From Sphingomonadales bacterium (GTDB lineage Bacteria; Pseudomonadota; Alphaproteobacteria; Sphingomonadales; Govanellaceae): a DNA stretch of 63,036 nt. A program made the translations under genes and the position numbers. Shown here piece after piece: positions 9,184 to 18,966 of the stretch (positions are counted from its first letter, which is position 1; each line of letters begins with the position of its first letter). The stretch spans positions 12,595-75,630 of the forward strand of contig JACFMS010000016.1 of assembly GCA_019455285.1 (NCBI GenBank). The letters are read 5' to 3'. The notes under the pieces are model-generated. The model made no database searches, was not told the origin of the DNA, and worked only from the letters and a program-made list of their open reading frames with translations.

Positions 9184-11220
9184 ATGGCTACGAGAATTGG
9201 CGTAGATATTGGCGGGACTTTCACGGACTTGACGTTCTACGATGATGAAACATCGGAAGTACGGGTTGCCAAGGTTCCGACAACACCCAAATCTCCCGAA
9301 GAAGGCGCCTTGAACGCTGTCAAGGCGGCGTTGTCGGAGAAGCAACTTGCCGATACGGAGTACTTCCTGCACGGCACCACCGTGGGCCTGAATGCGCTGC
9401 TGGAGCGGCGCGGCGCCAAGGTGGGATTACTGGTCACCAAGGGTTTCCGCGACGCCTTGGAAATCCGCCGCGGAGCACGGCTGCCCAAGGATCCGTTGTT
9501 CTGGCATCAGCCTGAACCTTTGGTGCCGCGTGACCTGCGTCTGCCCGTGGAAGGACGCATTTACGCCGATGGCACGGTGCATACCCCCTTGAACGATGAT
9601 GACGTGCGCGCCGCCGCCAAGATATTCGAACGCGAAGGGGTAAGCAGCATTGCCGTCACCTTCATGAATGCCTACGCCAATCCGGAACATGAACTGGAGG
9701 CGGAGAAAGTTCTGCGGGAGGCCGGGTTCAAAGGCGGCATTTCACTGTCCCACCGCATTTCTCGGGAATACCGGGAATTCGAGCGCACCTCCACCACCGT
9801 GGTGGACGCCTTCGTGCGGGGCCGGCTGTCGCAGTATCTGCGCCGCCTGGACGTTAATCTGACCGGCATGGGATTCAAAGGCACCACGCTGATCACCCGG
9901 TCCGGCGGCGGATCCATGGCGTTTGATGAAGCTGAACAGCGGCCCTTTGAGACCATCATGTCCGGTCCTGTGGCGGGGGCGGAGGGCGCGGCGGAACTGA
10001 CCCGTCAACACAATCTGGGTGATATCGTCTGCGCTGATGTGGGCGGCACGAGCTTTGACACCTGCCTGATTGTCGATGGCCGCCCGGAACTTCTGTATGA
10101 AGGTGAGATTGACAGTTGGCCGTTACAAGCACCCTGGGTGGACGTGCGCTCCATCGGTTCTGGCGGCGGCTCTATTGCCTACATCGATGGCGGCGGACTG
10201 TTACGGGTGGGGCCGCAAAGCGCCGGTGCCGATCCGGGACCTGCCTGCTATAAGCGTGGCGGCATCCAGCCCACCATGACCGACGCGGCACTGGTGCTGG
10301 GCATGCTGGGCACGGGCAAATTTGAGTCCGGTCTGGCGCTTGACATCGAAGCGTCGAAAGCAGCGCTGAAACCGGTGGCTGACAAACTGTCCTATAAAAT
10401 CGAAGAGTTGGCTCAAGGCGTCATGCGGATATCAGCGGCGGCCATGGCCAACGCCATTCGCGAACTGACGGTGGAGCGGGGCATCGATCCGGCCAAACTT
10501 TCCTTACTGGCCTTTGGCGGCGCAGGGCCCCTGATGGCCACGCTTCTGGCTCAAGAATTGAACGTCTGGCGCATCATCGTGCCGCCGTATGCGGGTAATT
10601 TTTCCGCCTGGGGCCTGCTGGGCGCGGACATCACCGGCAGTCGGGCGCAAACACGGCCCATGCCGCTGAATAAGGACAGTTTGGCGACAATCAATGACAT
10701 TCTGGCCGATCTGTTCGCAGAGCTTGGCAAGGTGCGCGGGCTGGGCGACGGCAGCAAGGAAAGCGTGGCCCGGGAAGTGGCCCTGGACATGCGCTACTGG
10801 GGCCAGGAACACACGTTGACCGTGCCTGTCCCCAATAAAAATGGCCAGGTGAATGTGACCGTGGAGGATATCCTGCAACGGTTCCGGGAAAAGTACAGCC
10901 AAACGTTTGGTGGTGTTCTGGATGTGGGCGTGGAGGTGGTATCGGTACGCGGCACGCTGCGCCGCCTGTTGCCACGGCGCAATGAGCTTGCCGCATCCGG
11001 CGGTCGGCCGAACAAGAGCCGGGAGACCATCCGCGCCTATTCGTTTGAAAAACACACCTGGCTGGAATTTGCCATCGTCACCCGGGAAGCCATGGCAGTC
11101 GGTGAAATGGTGGCTGGACCAGCCATTATCAATGAAAGCACCGCCACCACCTATCTGGATGCCGGATTCAAGGCGGTGATCGACCCATCCGGCTGCATTA
11201 TCATAGAAGCCGAGGCTTAA
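9184..11220 (+). CDS. hyuA: Hydantoinase A/oxoprolinase family ATPase subunit (second copy)
   Basis: The 678-residue HyuA paralogue starts MATRIGVDIGGTFTDLTFYD with the N-terminal phosphate loop and contains VCADVGGTSFDTCLIVDGRP and LLAFGGAGPLMATLLAQEL, the second and third conserved ASKHA blocks. The ATG at 9184 is preceded by GAGGGAAA at a good distance; upstream codons in the frame lack family similarity. It forms an operon with hyuB at 11269. In this family the A subunit supplies ATP-dependent activation of a cyclic amide carbonyl, while related carboxylases use the same fold, so acetone- or acetophenone-carboxylase-like chemistry is a less likely alternative. Substrate unknown. Confidence 0.92.
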   Translation: MATRIGVDIGGTFTDLTFYDDETSEVRVAKVPTTPKSPEEGALNAVKAALSEKQLADTEYFLHGTTVGLNALLERRGAKVGLLVTKGFRDALEIRRGARLPKDPLFWHQPEPLVPRDLRLPVEGRIYADGTVHTPLNDDDVRAAAKIFEREGVSSIAVTFMNAYANPEHELEAEKVLREAGFKGGISLSHRISREYREFERTSTTVVDAFVRGRLSQYLRRLDVNLTGMGFKGTTLITRSGGGSMAFDEAEQRPFETIMSGPVAGAEGAAELTRQHNLGDIVCADVGGTSFDTCLIVDGRPELLYEGEIDSWPLQAPWVDVRSIGSGGGSIAYIDGGGLLRVGPQSAGADPGPACYKRGGIQPTMTDAALVLGMLGTGKFESGLALDIEASKAALKPVADKLSYKIEELAQGVMRISAAAMANAIRELTVERGIDPAKLSLLAFGGAGPLMATLLAQELNVWRIIVPPYAGNFSAWGLLGADITGSRAQTRPMPLNKDSLATINDILADLFAELGKVRGLGDGSKESVAREVALDMRYWGQEHTLTVPVPNKNGQVNVTVEDILQRFREKYSQTFGGVLDVGVEVVSVRGTLRRLLPRRNELAASGGRPNKSRETIRAYSFEKHTWLEFAIVTREAMAVGEMVAGPAIINESTATTYLDAGFKAVIDPSGCIIIEAEA

Positions 11221-11268
11221 GCACTGGACTTCTGATTATTAAACGTTACGAGTTTTAAGAGGCAGGTT

Positions 11269-13020
11269 ATGAAACAGCAAGATATCTATGTATATAAGCC
11301 GGACTGCACCAAGTCCAAACTGGCGGACACCGCAGATCCTTTCAAAACCGAGCTGATACGAAACGCGCTGAATTCGGCGGCCAATCAGATGAAGCGCACG
11401 CTTATTCGTGCGGCATACTCCCCCATCATCTATGAAGCCCATGACTTTGCCGTCGTGTTGTATGATAAGAATCTGCGGCTGCTGGCCCAATCCCCAGCGC
11501 TGCCGGTTTTCATGGGAACCATGAATTTCTGCATCGAGGCGGCCGTGGAAGGCGCGGGCGGGGTGGACGAATTAGAGCCTGGCGATGTGTTATTGTACAA
11601 TTGGCCTTATGGTACAGGATCACACGCCCAGGACGCTTCCATCACTATCCCGGTCTTTCTCGATGACGGCGAATTGGTCGGCTATGCCGCATGCAAGGCC
11701 CACTGGATGGATATCGGCGCCAAGGATCCCTATTGCACGGACACCATTGACGTTTACCAGGAAGGCGTCTTTTTCCCTGGGATAAAACTGATCAAGCGTG
11801 GGGAGTGGAATACCGACATTCTGAAAATGGCCCGCGCCAACACCCGCATTCCCGACGCCACCATTGGCGATATCAACGCACAGGTCGCCTGCTGCCGTAT
11901 CGGCGCGCAGGAGCTGCTGCGCATCATCAATCGGTATGGTTTGGAAACATTCACCGCTTGCATTGAACGGATGATGGATCACGGCGAGGCCATCATGCGG
12001 TCGTACTTGGAAAAAATTCCCGATGGCAGCTACTTTGCCAAAGGCGGCATGGACAACAACGGGGTCGATAGCGATCCCATCGAGTTTGAAGTTGGGCTGG
12101 AAGTATCCGGCTCTAACATTCGCATCGACTTTTCCAAAGCGCCCCCCGCCGTGGGTGGACCGGTGAACTGTCCGCACGCGTCCACCGTGGCGGGCGCACG
12201 GGTGGTCATCACCATGCTGGCCAACTGCATGGAACAACCCAACGAAGGCCATTATCGCCCCATCGAAGTGGTGACCCGGCCCGGCACCCTGTTCCACCCC
12301 ACACCGCCGGCGCCCTGTTTTCTGTTCGGCTGGTCGCTGATGCCTGCGTGCGAAACGCTATTGAAAGCCATCGGGTCCGCCGCACCGCAGGTGGTGCCGG
12401 CGCGCAGCGGCGGCTGCATTTTGACCTTGATCTGGTGGGGCAAACGGGCCGAAAGCGGCGAAGTCTGGGCCGCCGGTTCGCCCTTGCCCGTGGGCCAGGG
12501 CGGACATGCCCGCAACGACGGCGGCACCATGATCCATATGATCCAAGCCTTCGGCCAGGTCCCCTCCATGGAACTATGGGAAGCCAAGTTCCCCTGGTTG
12601 ATTGAAAAATATGAGTTGGGCACGGATTCCTGCGGGCCGGGCAAACATATCGGCGGCCACGGTGTCGACATCACCTGGCGCACATTGGACGACTGCTATT
12701 TCACCTCCACGGTGGAGCAGACAAAAACGCCGCCCTGGGGACTGCTGGACGGCCAATCCGGCCGTCCCAACTACGCCGAACTGACATTACCCGACGGCAC
12801 CGTGAAACCGTTTGGCAAAGTGACGGCCGCTAAAGCGCCCAAAGGATCCACCATCGCCATCCGTAGCGGTGGCGGCGGTGGCTATGGCCCGGCCGCTGAA
12901 CGCGATCCGGAAGCCGTATACGCCGATGTGGCCCGCGGCTACATCACTGAGGAATTTGCCCGCCAGCACTATCCCTCGGCATTCGCCAAGCAATCAGCCA
13001 AGGTGGCGTCCCAAGCGTAG
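11269..13020 (+). CDS. hyuB: Hydantoinase B/oxoprolinase family subunit (second copy, complete)
   Basis: The 583-residue HyuB subunit carries LYNWPYGTGSHAQDASI followed by CKAHWMDIGAKDPY, the N-terminal metal-site region, and a glycine-rich C-terminal half with GGHGVDITWRT and RSGGGGGYGPAAERDPEAV, where HyuB proteins usually end. The start ATG follows AAGAGGCAGG. It lies 48 bp after hyuA and is followed at 60 bp by the M20 deacylase gene, consistent with one transcript. It is the complete counterpart of the truncated hyuB at the left edge; the pairs are diverged, so the window encodes two different HyuAB enzymes. Confidence 0.92.
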   Translation: MKQQDIYVYKPDCTKSKLADTADPFKTELIRNALNSAANQMKRTLIRAAYSPIIYEAHDFAVVLYDKNLRLLAQSPALPVFMGTMNFCIEAAVEGAGGVDELEPGDVLLYNWPYGTGSHAQDASITIPVFLDDGELVGYAACKAHWMDIGAKDPYCTDTIDVYQEGVFFPGIKLIKRGEWNTDILKMARANTRIPDATIGDINAQVACCRIGAQELLRIINRYGLETFTACIERMMDHGEAIMRSYLEKIPDGSYFAKGGMDNNGVDSDPIEFEVGLEVSGSNIRIDFSKAPPAVGGPVNCPHASTVAGARVVITMLANCMEQPNEGHYRPIEVVTRPGTLFHPTPPAPCFLFGWSLMPACETLLKAIGSAAPQVVPARSGGCILTLIWWGKRAESGEVWAAGSPLPVGQGGHARNDGGTMIHMIQAFGQVPSMELWEAKFPWLIEKYELGTDSCGPGKHIGGHGVDITWRTLDDCYFTSTVEQTKTPPWGLLDGQSGRPNYAELTLPDGTVKPFGKVTAAKAPKGSTIAIRSGGGGGYGPAAERDPEAVYADVARGYITEEFARQHYPSAFAKQSAKVASQA

Positions 13021-13080
13021 GACGCCACTGCGGCGCTTCCGCCTGTTCATGATATTTGTACCCATAACGAGTTAAAGAGA

Positions 13081-14259
13081 ATGGCAAAAGCAAACGTCAC
13101 CCGGTATCAGCCCATTGCCATGATTGAGCGTTTCATCGCGTTTGATACCACCAGCCGGAACAGCAATCTGCCGCTGATCCACTTTGTGCAAGACTATCTG
13201 AGTCAGTTCGGCATCAAAAGCGACGTCATTACCGACAAGAGCGGTCAGAAAGCCAATCTGCTGGCGCGCATTGGTCCGGCGGACAAACCCGGCATCGTGC
13301 TGTCCGGCCATACCGACACCGTGCCGGTGGAAGACCAGAACTGGTCCACCGATCCGTTCAAGTTGATCAAGAATGGCGGCCGTCTTTACGGACGGGGCAC
13401 ATCCGACATGAAAAGCTTCCTGGCCATATGCACGGCGCTGGCGCCGGAGTTTGCCGAAGCCAAACTGTCGGCGCCAGTATACCTGGCCATGTCCTATGAC
13501 GAAGAACTGGGCTGCCTGGGCGTACCCTCGATGATCGCCAAGCTGGCCGAACTGCCGGTAAAACCCGCCGCGTGTATCGTCGGCGAGCCTTCGGAAATGC
13601 AGGTGCTGATGGCGCACAAAGGCGTCAACGTGTTCGAAACCACCATAACGGGACGCGAAGCCCATTCCAGCCAAACCGACCAGGGCGCCAGCGCCATTGC
13701 CGCCGCCGCCGAACTCATCAGCTTCCTCAATCGCCTGGCCGATGAAATGCGCGAACGGGGCGATCCCACGAAGGTATTCGAGCGGGATGGCTATACGTCG
13801 ATAAATGTCGGCCTTATTCAGGGCGGCACGGCGCTTAACATCATTCCGCGCACCTGCAAGTTTGTGTGGGAATATCGTCACCTGCCCGGCACCGACGGCA
13901 AGGAAATCATCACCCGCTTCCGGCAATTCTCTGAGACGGAAATCCTGCCCAAGCTGAAGGCCAAGGCCGATGACGCCGCCATCGAAACCACAACCGTCAT
14001 CCATTACGAAGGTCTGCGGCCGGAGCCCGGCTCCTTTGCGGAAGCATTGGCCTTGAAATGCAGCGGCATGGCACGCCCCACCACCGCCGCGTTTGGTACG
14101 GAAGCCGGGCTGTTCCAGGATGTGGGTATTCCCACTGTGGTTTGCGGTCCCGGCAGCATTGCCCAGGCGCACCGGCCGGATGAGTTCATTGAAAAGACAC
14201 AAGTGGAGCAGTGCACGCAATTCCTGCGCCGTCTTATTCAGGAACTGGCGCCAGCCTGA
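13081..14259 (+). CDS. M20-family deacylase, acetylornithine deacetylase (ArgE)-like
   Basis: This 392-residue cytoplasmic metallohydrolase has the di-zinc site of M20A enzymes: SGHTDTVP (His77, Asp79), RGTSDMKSF (Asp109), the catalytic DEELG (Glu141, Glu142), VGEPSE (Glu169) and a C-terminal His in IAQAHRPDEFI. An M20 dimerisation insert lies between. ArgE proper removes acetate from N-acetylornithine; here the gene is inside a hyuAB operon, so it more likely cleaves the linear N-acyl or N-carbamoyl amino acid released by ring opening. The ATG follows AAAGAGA. Sixteen bp separate it from the AllA-like gene. ArgE naming would rest on similarity only, so I leave the symbol blank. Confidence 0.85.
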   Translation: MAKANVTRYQPIAMIERFIAFDTTSRNSNLPLIHFVQDYLSQFGIKSDVITDKSGQKANLLARIGPADKPGIVLSGHTDTVPVEDQNWSTDPFKLIKNGGRLYGRGTSDMKSFLAICTALAPEFAEAKLSAPVYLAMSYDEELGCLGVPSMIAKLAELPVKPAACIVGEPSEMQVLMAHKGVNVFETTITGREAHSSQTDQGASAIAAAAELISFLNRLADEMRERGDPTKVFERDGYTSINVGLIQGGTALNIIPRTCKFVWEYRHLPGTDGKEIITRFRQFSETEILPKLKAKADDAAIETTTVIHYEGLRPEPGSFAEALALKCSGMARPTTAAFGTEAGLFQDVGIPTVVCGPGSIAQAHRPDEFIEKTQVEQCTQFLRRLIQELAPA

Positions 14260-14274
14260 TCCATATATCCCGCC

Positions 14275-14760
14275 ATGGACCACACCCTAATTCTGGAGCC
14301 ATTGACGCCCCGCGGCTTCGCCCCGTTTGGCGATGTGTTCGATTTGCGGCCGGAGGTCGGCCTTTACCGCAACATCACCCGATTGGAAAACCTGCGGCCA
14401 GCGGCAAGCGCCGACCTGATCGTGCTGACCGTTGCCGAAAGCCGCTTGCCCCTACAGATCACCGCCATGGAAATCCACCTCCACTCGTCGCAAACCTTTA
14501 TTCCCATTAAGGCTTCGCGAACCCCTGTGGTGGTGGCGCCCAAGGACGTGGACGGCATGCCGGACGTGACCGCTGCCCGCGCCTTCATGGCCAACGACCG
14601 GCAAGGCTTCACCTTGAAGCCCGGCACCTGGCACGGCCAACTGACGGCGTTGGATCAGGTCTCAAGTTTTGCGGTGCTGATGTGGGGTGACGGCAGCAGC
14701 GAGGACGGCATAGTGAGCCCCCTGTCACGATCCATGCGGATTATAGACAGCGTCAATTAG
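14275..14760 (+). CDS. allA: Ureidoglycolate lyase-like protein
   Basis: The 161-residue protein has the AllA cupin plan: the N-terminal stretch LEPLTPRGFAPFGDVFDLR, the block ITAMEIHLHSSQTFIPI, and LKPGTWHGQLTALDQVSSFAVL near the C-terminus. AllA converts (S)-ureidoglycolate to glyoxylate and urea in ureide catabolism. It is the last gene of the TonB-hyuA-hyuB-argE-like series. Its presence suggests that the pathway produces a ureido acid, which fits a hydantoin- or allantoin-like ring. The other purine genes (allantoinase, allantoate amidohydrolase) are not adjacent, although an HyuC/AllC-type hydrolase lies at 27344-28576. The ribosome-binding site is weak, which suggests dependence on upstream translation. 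Confidence 0.78.
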   Translation: MDHTLILEPLTPRGFAPFGDVFDLRPEVGLYRNITRLENLRPAASADLIVLTVAESRLPLQITAMEIHLHSSQTFIPIKASRTPVVVAPKDVDGMPDVTAARAFMANDRQGFTLKPGTWHGQLTALDQVSSFAVLMWGDGSSEDGIVSPLSRSMRIIDSVN

Positions 14761-14985
14761 ATCATTCTATAAAAAGTTGAAATCATTCTGGTGCGGCTAT
14801 ATAAACGCCCCACCTTCCGCCCTTACCGCTGGCGGCCACAAGCGCCTTGCGTGGCTGATTTCTTGGCCAAAAACAGCCAATAAAATATTGTAATTACTGC
14901 ATTTTCTTTGACATTGAAAGCCCGGGGGATAAAACCCATAATAGCTTTTTCGTGCGCTACGCAACAAATCAGCAAAGTGCAGTAA

Positions 14986-17742
14986 ATGGTGGGCACTTCC
15001 AAGCCTTGGATCATAAATTCCAAACTTAAGCCGCCGCAAGGCGCCGTATTGCATGTCGAACGGCCACGGCTTTTGCAATTGGAACTGCCGCGCATGCTTT
15101 TGGTGTCGGCGCCGCCGGGCTATGGCAAAACAACCTATATGTCGTTGTTATTCGATAAACTGAGCGAGCATGGCCATGTCTGCGCCTGGCTGACACTGGA
15201 TGAGTTCGATCAATCACCTGAAGTACTGACCACATATGTCATCCTGTCGCTGACGCAGGCGGGCGTCGATCTTGGCCATTTGGAGCAGATTGCGCTGGAA
15301 GGCTTCGTTTCCATGCCCATGGACGTGGCGTGGAGCATGATCATTCACCAATTAGAGCAGCATTCGTCCCCGGTCGTCCTATTTCTGGGCGATTATCACC
15401 GCATTGAGAATAAATCCATCAACGACCTTACATCTTTCTTTATCCGCCGCATGCCTGCGACATGCCATGTTGTTATCGGCTCCCGCTCGCACCCCAATCT
15501 TGGCCTGACCGACTTCTTCTCCCGCGGCTATCTGCAAATCATCGACCAGCAGGCACTGAAGTTCGACGACAGCGAAATGGTGCACTTTTTTGAGGCTTCC
15601 GCCCTGCCAAACGATATCCTACAGCACGTTAAAGACAGCACGGAAGGCTGGCCGGTGGCGGCCCAACTCGTGAAAATATGGCTGTCCAAGACAGACAGCC
15701 AGTTGCGGATCAGTGATTTTTCCGGCCGCGTCAAGGATGTGGCGAGTTATCTGGCGGAAGAGATCCTGGCGGATCTGCCGCCGGACCAGCAAATATTCAT
15801 GATGCGCACGGCCTTTCTGGAACGCGTCAACGGCCACGTCGCCAACGCCCTGTGCAAGACGACAGAAGGCTGGAGCCTGTTGGAATCCTTCGAGCGACGC
15901 AATCTGTTGCTGCAATCCATCGACCCGGAACGGCAATGGTTCCGCTATCATCATCTGTTCGCGGAATTTCTGCGCGACCGCTACCGGCGGCTTTACCCGG
16001 AAGACGTGACCCCGCTTTATAAAGCCGCCGCCGCCTGGTTCAGTGAACAGGGGCTGTTTCGGGAAGCCCTGGACCTGGCGGCTAAATCCGGCGACCCGTT
16101 GTTTCCGGCCAGTCTGATCGAGAACGCCGGCGGCTGGCGGCTGGCCTGGGCCAGGGGCGTTCCCCTGTTAAAGACGCTGTGTATGGTGGAGACGCCCGAC
16201 GTCCGCCGCTATCCCCGCCTGGGGCTGGCGCATATCTATTTAAAGGCCAAAGAGGGGCAAATCGCGGCGGCGCGGCGCCAACTGGATCAAATGACCAGGC
16301 AAACGGCGGGCTTCACGGATTTTGCCCCCGATGTCGCAAACGTGATGGATATGCCCGTGGAAGGCAGCATCATCGAATATTTTCTGTGCTTCTCTGAGGA
16401 CCTGATCCAATCGCCCCAGCACTTGCAACGGCACATGGACGACATTTCCCGGCGCCCGGACATAAGCCCCATTCTGCCCAAGCTTGTGCAGGTCATGCTG
16501 AGCATCTCCCACACCATTCATGGCGACTATCAGCAGGGCATCGACCTGGGGCTTGATTGCTGCAAGACATTGCGGCAGGTCAATCTGCATTATGGCGAGA
16601 TGTATATTTCCATCTATCTGAGCGTGTCTTATGTCGGGCTTGGACGGCTGCGGGACGCCCTGGCGTTTCACGAAACCACCAAAACCCACGCCGAGCGCAT
16701 CCTGGGCAAAAAAAGCAATATCTATTCAAACTGCCTGATTTTTCTGGCGGAAATCCATTATCTGATGGGCGATCATGAGACGGCGCAGGCGCTGTTGTGG
16801 CCGGCCCTTGATACCGCCAAATATTCAGAAGGCTATTTCGAAGTGCTGGCCAGCGGCTATATGACCGCCATCTCCCTGGCCCGGGACAGCCTGAACCAGG
16901 AGCGCGTTTTTACGCTCATCAAGGACGCCCAGGAAACCGCCCGACGGCGCGGCCTGGACCGCCTGCACAAGCTGATGGAGCTGCGGGAGCTAAAAGAAAA
17001 CCTGTTCTTCAAAAAAACCAATGCCGGACGGCATATTCAGGCGTCAAGCCTGATCCAGGCTCAGCTTGCCCATGATGGCACGGCCATTGGTAAGGATCTG
17101 TGCCTATGGTACGAAGCGCATTGCCTGCATATGCGCCACCTTCTGGCATCCGGCAACCCACAGCAGGCGGCTGAAGCGCTGATCCCCGTCTACACCCACG
17201 CCACCACCATGGGCCACAAGACCTGGATCCTTGAAATCACGCTGCTGATGGCGCTGGCGCACCATGCACTGGGCAAAATCGCCACGGCCCAGCAGCACAT
17301 GCGCCAGGCCATATCCATCGCCCTGCCGGAAAACTTCAGCCGGCCTTTCCTGGACAAGGGCAAGGAAGCGCGTGAGACATTCGCCTATCTCATCCGGACC
17401 GACCCCGCTTGGAATGAAACAGAGCTGGAGCAAGCCCTGACCTTTATCACGGCCGATGGCGCCGCCCGGACAGCGGCCAGCCCGGCCCGCGGCGGCGTCA
17501 TGCTCAGCAGCGAGCAGGCCATTACGCCGCGGGAACTGGAAGTTCTGGTGGGGCTGGCCGACGGCTTGTCCAACAAGGAAATCGCCCGAAAACTGAGCGT
17601 GACCGAAGGCACCGTCAAATTTCACCGCAAAAACCTCTATCGCAAGCTGAACGTCGGCAGCCGGTCGCGCCTGATCGAATTGGCCCGGGGATTGGGTCTG
17701 TTCAAAGGCGTTGACGTCAAGAAGCTGCAACCGCTGGCATAA
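14986..17742 (+). CDS. MalT-like LuxR-family regulator (second copy)
   Basis: The 918-residue regulator has a P-loop SAPPGYGKTTY near residues 41-51, a winged-helix/TPR-like middle with YHHLFAEFLRDRYRRLYPED typical of MalT relatives, and a C-terminal LuxR domain at about residues 845-905 (ITPRELEVLVGLADGLSNKE, then TVKFHRKNLYRKLNVGSRSR). It is an ATP-dependent activator in this family. About 225 bp of leader precede it, with no gene and no clear promoter apart from a TTGACA near 14910. The downstream Rieske oxygenase gene is separated by a cluster of CCTCCCC repeats that may be its binding sites. It resembles the regulator at 3088-5883 in plan but is clearly diverged. Confidence 0.9.
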   Translation: MVGTSKPWIINSKLKPPQGAVLHVERPRLLQLELPRMLLVSAPPGYGKTTYMSLLFDKLSEHGHVCAWLTLDEFDQSPEVLTTYVILSLTQAGVDLGHLEQIALEGFVSMPMDVAWSMIIHQLEQHSSPVVLFLGDYHRIENKSINDLTSFFIRRMPATCHVVIGSRSHPNLGLTDFFSRGYLQIIDQQALKFDDSEMVHFFEASALPNDILQHVKDSTEGWPVAAQLVKIWLSKTDSQLRISDFSGRVKDVASYLAEEILADLPPDQQIFMMRTAFLERVNGHVANALCKTTEGWSLLESFERRNLLLQSIDPERQWFRYHHLFAEFLRDRYRRLYPEDVTPLYKAAAAWFSEQGLFREALDLAAKSGDPLFPASLIENAGGWRLAWARGVPLLKTLCMVETPDVRRYPRLGLAHIYLKAKEGQIAAARRQLDQMTRQTAGFTDFAPDVANVMDMPVEGSIIEYFLCFSEDLIQSPQHLQRHMDDISRRPDISPILPKLVQVMLSISHTIHGDYQQGIDLGLDCCKTLRQVNLHYGEMYISIYLSVSYVGLGRLRDALAFHETTKTHAERILGKKSNIYSNCLIFLAEIHYLMGDHETAQALLWPALDTAKYSEGYFEVLASGYMTAISLARDSLNQERVFTLIKDAQETARRRGLDRLHKLMELRELKENLFFKKTNAGRHIQASSLIQAQLAHDGTAIGKDLCLWYEAHCLHMRHLLASGNPQQAAEALIPVYTHATTMGHKTWILEITLLMALAHHALGKIATAQQHMRQAISIALPENFSRPFLDKGKEARETFAYLIRTDPAWNETELEQALTFITADGAARTAASPARGGVMLSSEQAITPRELEVLVGLADGLSNKEIARKLSVTEGTVKFHRKNLYRKLNVGSRSRLIELARGLGLFKGVDVKKLQPLA

Positions 17743-17795
17743 CCTCCCCCTGGTCCTCCCCCCTTAGAAGCTACCCTCCCCCTGGCCGCCTCCCC
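17743..17795. promoter_or_regulatory. Four CCTCCCC repeats before Rieske oxygenase 1
   Basis: Copies of CCTCCCC begin at 17743, 17755, 17775 and 17789, arranged as two imperfect copies of a unit CCTCCCCCTGG-(2-5 nt)-CCTCCCC. On the opposite strand each reads GGGGAGG, which recalls the known MalT box GGGGA(T/G)GAGG. The array starts one base after the MalT-like gene and is followed by the Rieske gene, so activation of that gene by the adjacent regulator is a reasonable guess. A low-complexity pyrimidine stretch without function remains possible. Confidence 0.4.
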
Positions 17796-17872
17796 TTTTA
17801 GGTAAGTTGGCGCTGGCCTTCCGGCTGGATAGGCTTGTTTGATCGCCGTATGTAAAAATAGGGAGGCAGCAC

Positions 17873-18910
17873 ATGAACCATCCGGCCCCGGTCGTGCGCA
17901 ACGTCGGCAAACGCGGGATCAAGCGTCATGTCAACCCGCTAAAACACGAAGGCGAAGACGGGCTGTTCACCCAAACCTGGTTTCCCATCTGCCTGTCTTC
18001 CGAGGTGCGCCCCGGCGAAGTGCTGGGCCAGACATTTTTGGATGGCAAAGTCGTTATTTTCCGCGGCGAAAATGGCAAAATCAATGTCATGAGCGCGTAT
18101 TGCCCCCATGTGGGCGCCGATCTGTCCCTGGGCAAGGTGAAAGGCAATAATATCCAGTGCCTGTTCCATTCCTGGGAATATGATGAAACCGGCCAGTGCG
18201 TGCGCACCGCCATTGGCGGGCAAGTGCCGCCCAACGCCTGCCTGTTTTCTTATCCGACCGTGGAACGCTATGGCATCGTCTGGGTTTTTAACGGCGAAGA
18301 ACCGCTGTGGGATGTTCCCGGATTTGAAAAAGACGATTCCGAGCTGGCTTTTCATGTCTATCGCCACAAGCCGCCCTATAAATGCGACCCTTGGCTGTTT
18401 TGCTGCAACACACTGGATTTTCAGCACTTGATTGTGGTGCACGGCTTCCAGGTGCCGGATGGCTCCGTCGATAAGCTGCACAACGAAGTAGAATGGCAGC
18501 CCTTTGGTTTCGATTACCGCATTGCCGCCCAACACCAAGGCGGCGTTTCCCTAAACTGGCAACTGGGTATCCGCGGCACCAGCATTTACCGCCAGCAAGG
18601 GGTATATGACGATTTCTGGTTCGGCTACATCGCCGCATTTTCCCTGCCGCAACCCGGCATGCATGAAGCCTTTCAAATTTTCGCCGTGGAAAAGGGCGAC
18701 GGCACGCCGGAAGCAGAAGCGCTGGTGCAACGGCGGCTGAAAATCGCCGATGATCTGGAGGTTCGCACCATTGAGGAAGACCGCAGCCTTCTGGACACCA
18801 TGCGGCCCGCCCCCGGCAACCTTGTTCATGCCGATAAATCACTGGGCAAGTTCTATCAATATCTGCGGGACTACCCACGCGCCCATCCGGGCAAGGACTT
18901 CATCACTTAA
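17873..18910 (+). CDS. Rieske non-heme iron oxygenase (1)
   Basis: The 345-residue oxygenase component has a Rieske [2Fe-2S] site CPH-x16-CLFH (Cys77, His79, Cys96, His99) and a mononuclear iron site NTLDFQHLIVVH (Asp182, His185, His190), with EEDRSLLDTM later as the probable third ligand region. Such enzymes hydroxylate, demethylate or desaturate using electrons from a reductase. The Rieske block CPHVGADLS is closer to KshA/Neverland-type sequences than to classical ring-dihydroxylating enzymes, but this is by eye. No ferredoxin or reductase gene is adjacent. A strong site (TAGGGAGG) precedes the ATG. It is followed 56 bp on by TonB receptor 2 and has a paralogue at 22445-23461. Confidence 0.9.
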   Translation: MNHPAPVVRNVGKRGIKRHVNPLKHEGEDGLFTQTWFPICLSSEVRPGEVLGQTFLDGKVVIFRGENGKINVMSAYCPHVGADLSLGKVKGNNIQCLFHSWEYDETGQCVRTAIGGQVPPNACLFSYPTVERYGIVWVFNGEEPLWDVPGFEKDDSELAFHVYRHKPPYKCDPWLFCCNTLDFQHLIVVHGFQVPDGSVDKLHNEVEWQPFGFDYRIAAQHQGGVSLNWQLGIRGTSIYRQQGVYDDFWFGYIAAFSLPQPGMHEAFQIFAVEKGDGTPEAEALVQRRLKIADDLEVRTIEEDRSLLDTMRPAPGNLVHADKSLGKFYQYLRDYPRAHPGKDFIT

Positions 18911-18966
18911 GGCCCGTATACCAATTACTTAAACCAATAACCGATCTGCAAGGGAGATAATTGCAT

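Noticed and set aside
13072-14283. A 403-codon open frame antisense to the ArgE-like gene, spanning it almost exactly
   Set aside because: The plus-strand gene has all M20 metal ligands and an operon context. The antisense translation shows no domain and is a by-product of codon bias in GC-rich DNA.
3088-17742. Maltose regulon, suggested by two MalT-like regulators
   Set aside because: No maltose transport or amylolytic genes are present; large LuxR regulators of this plan control many different pathways.
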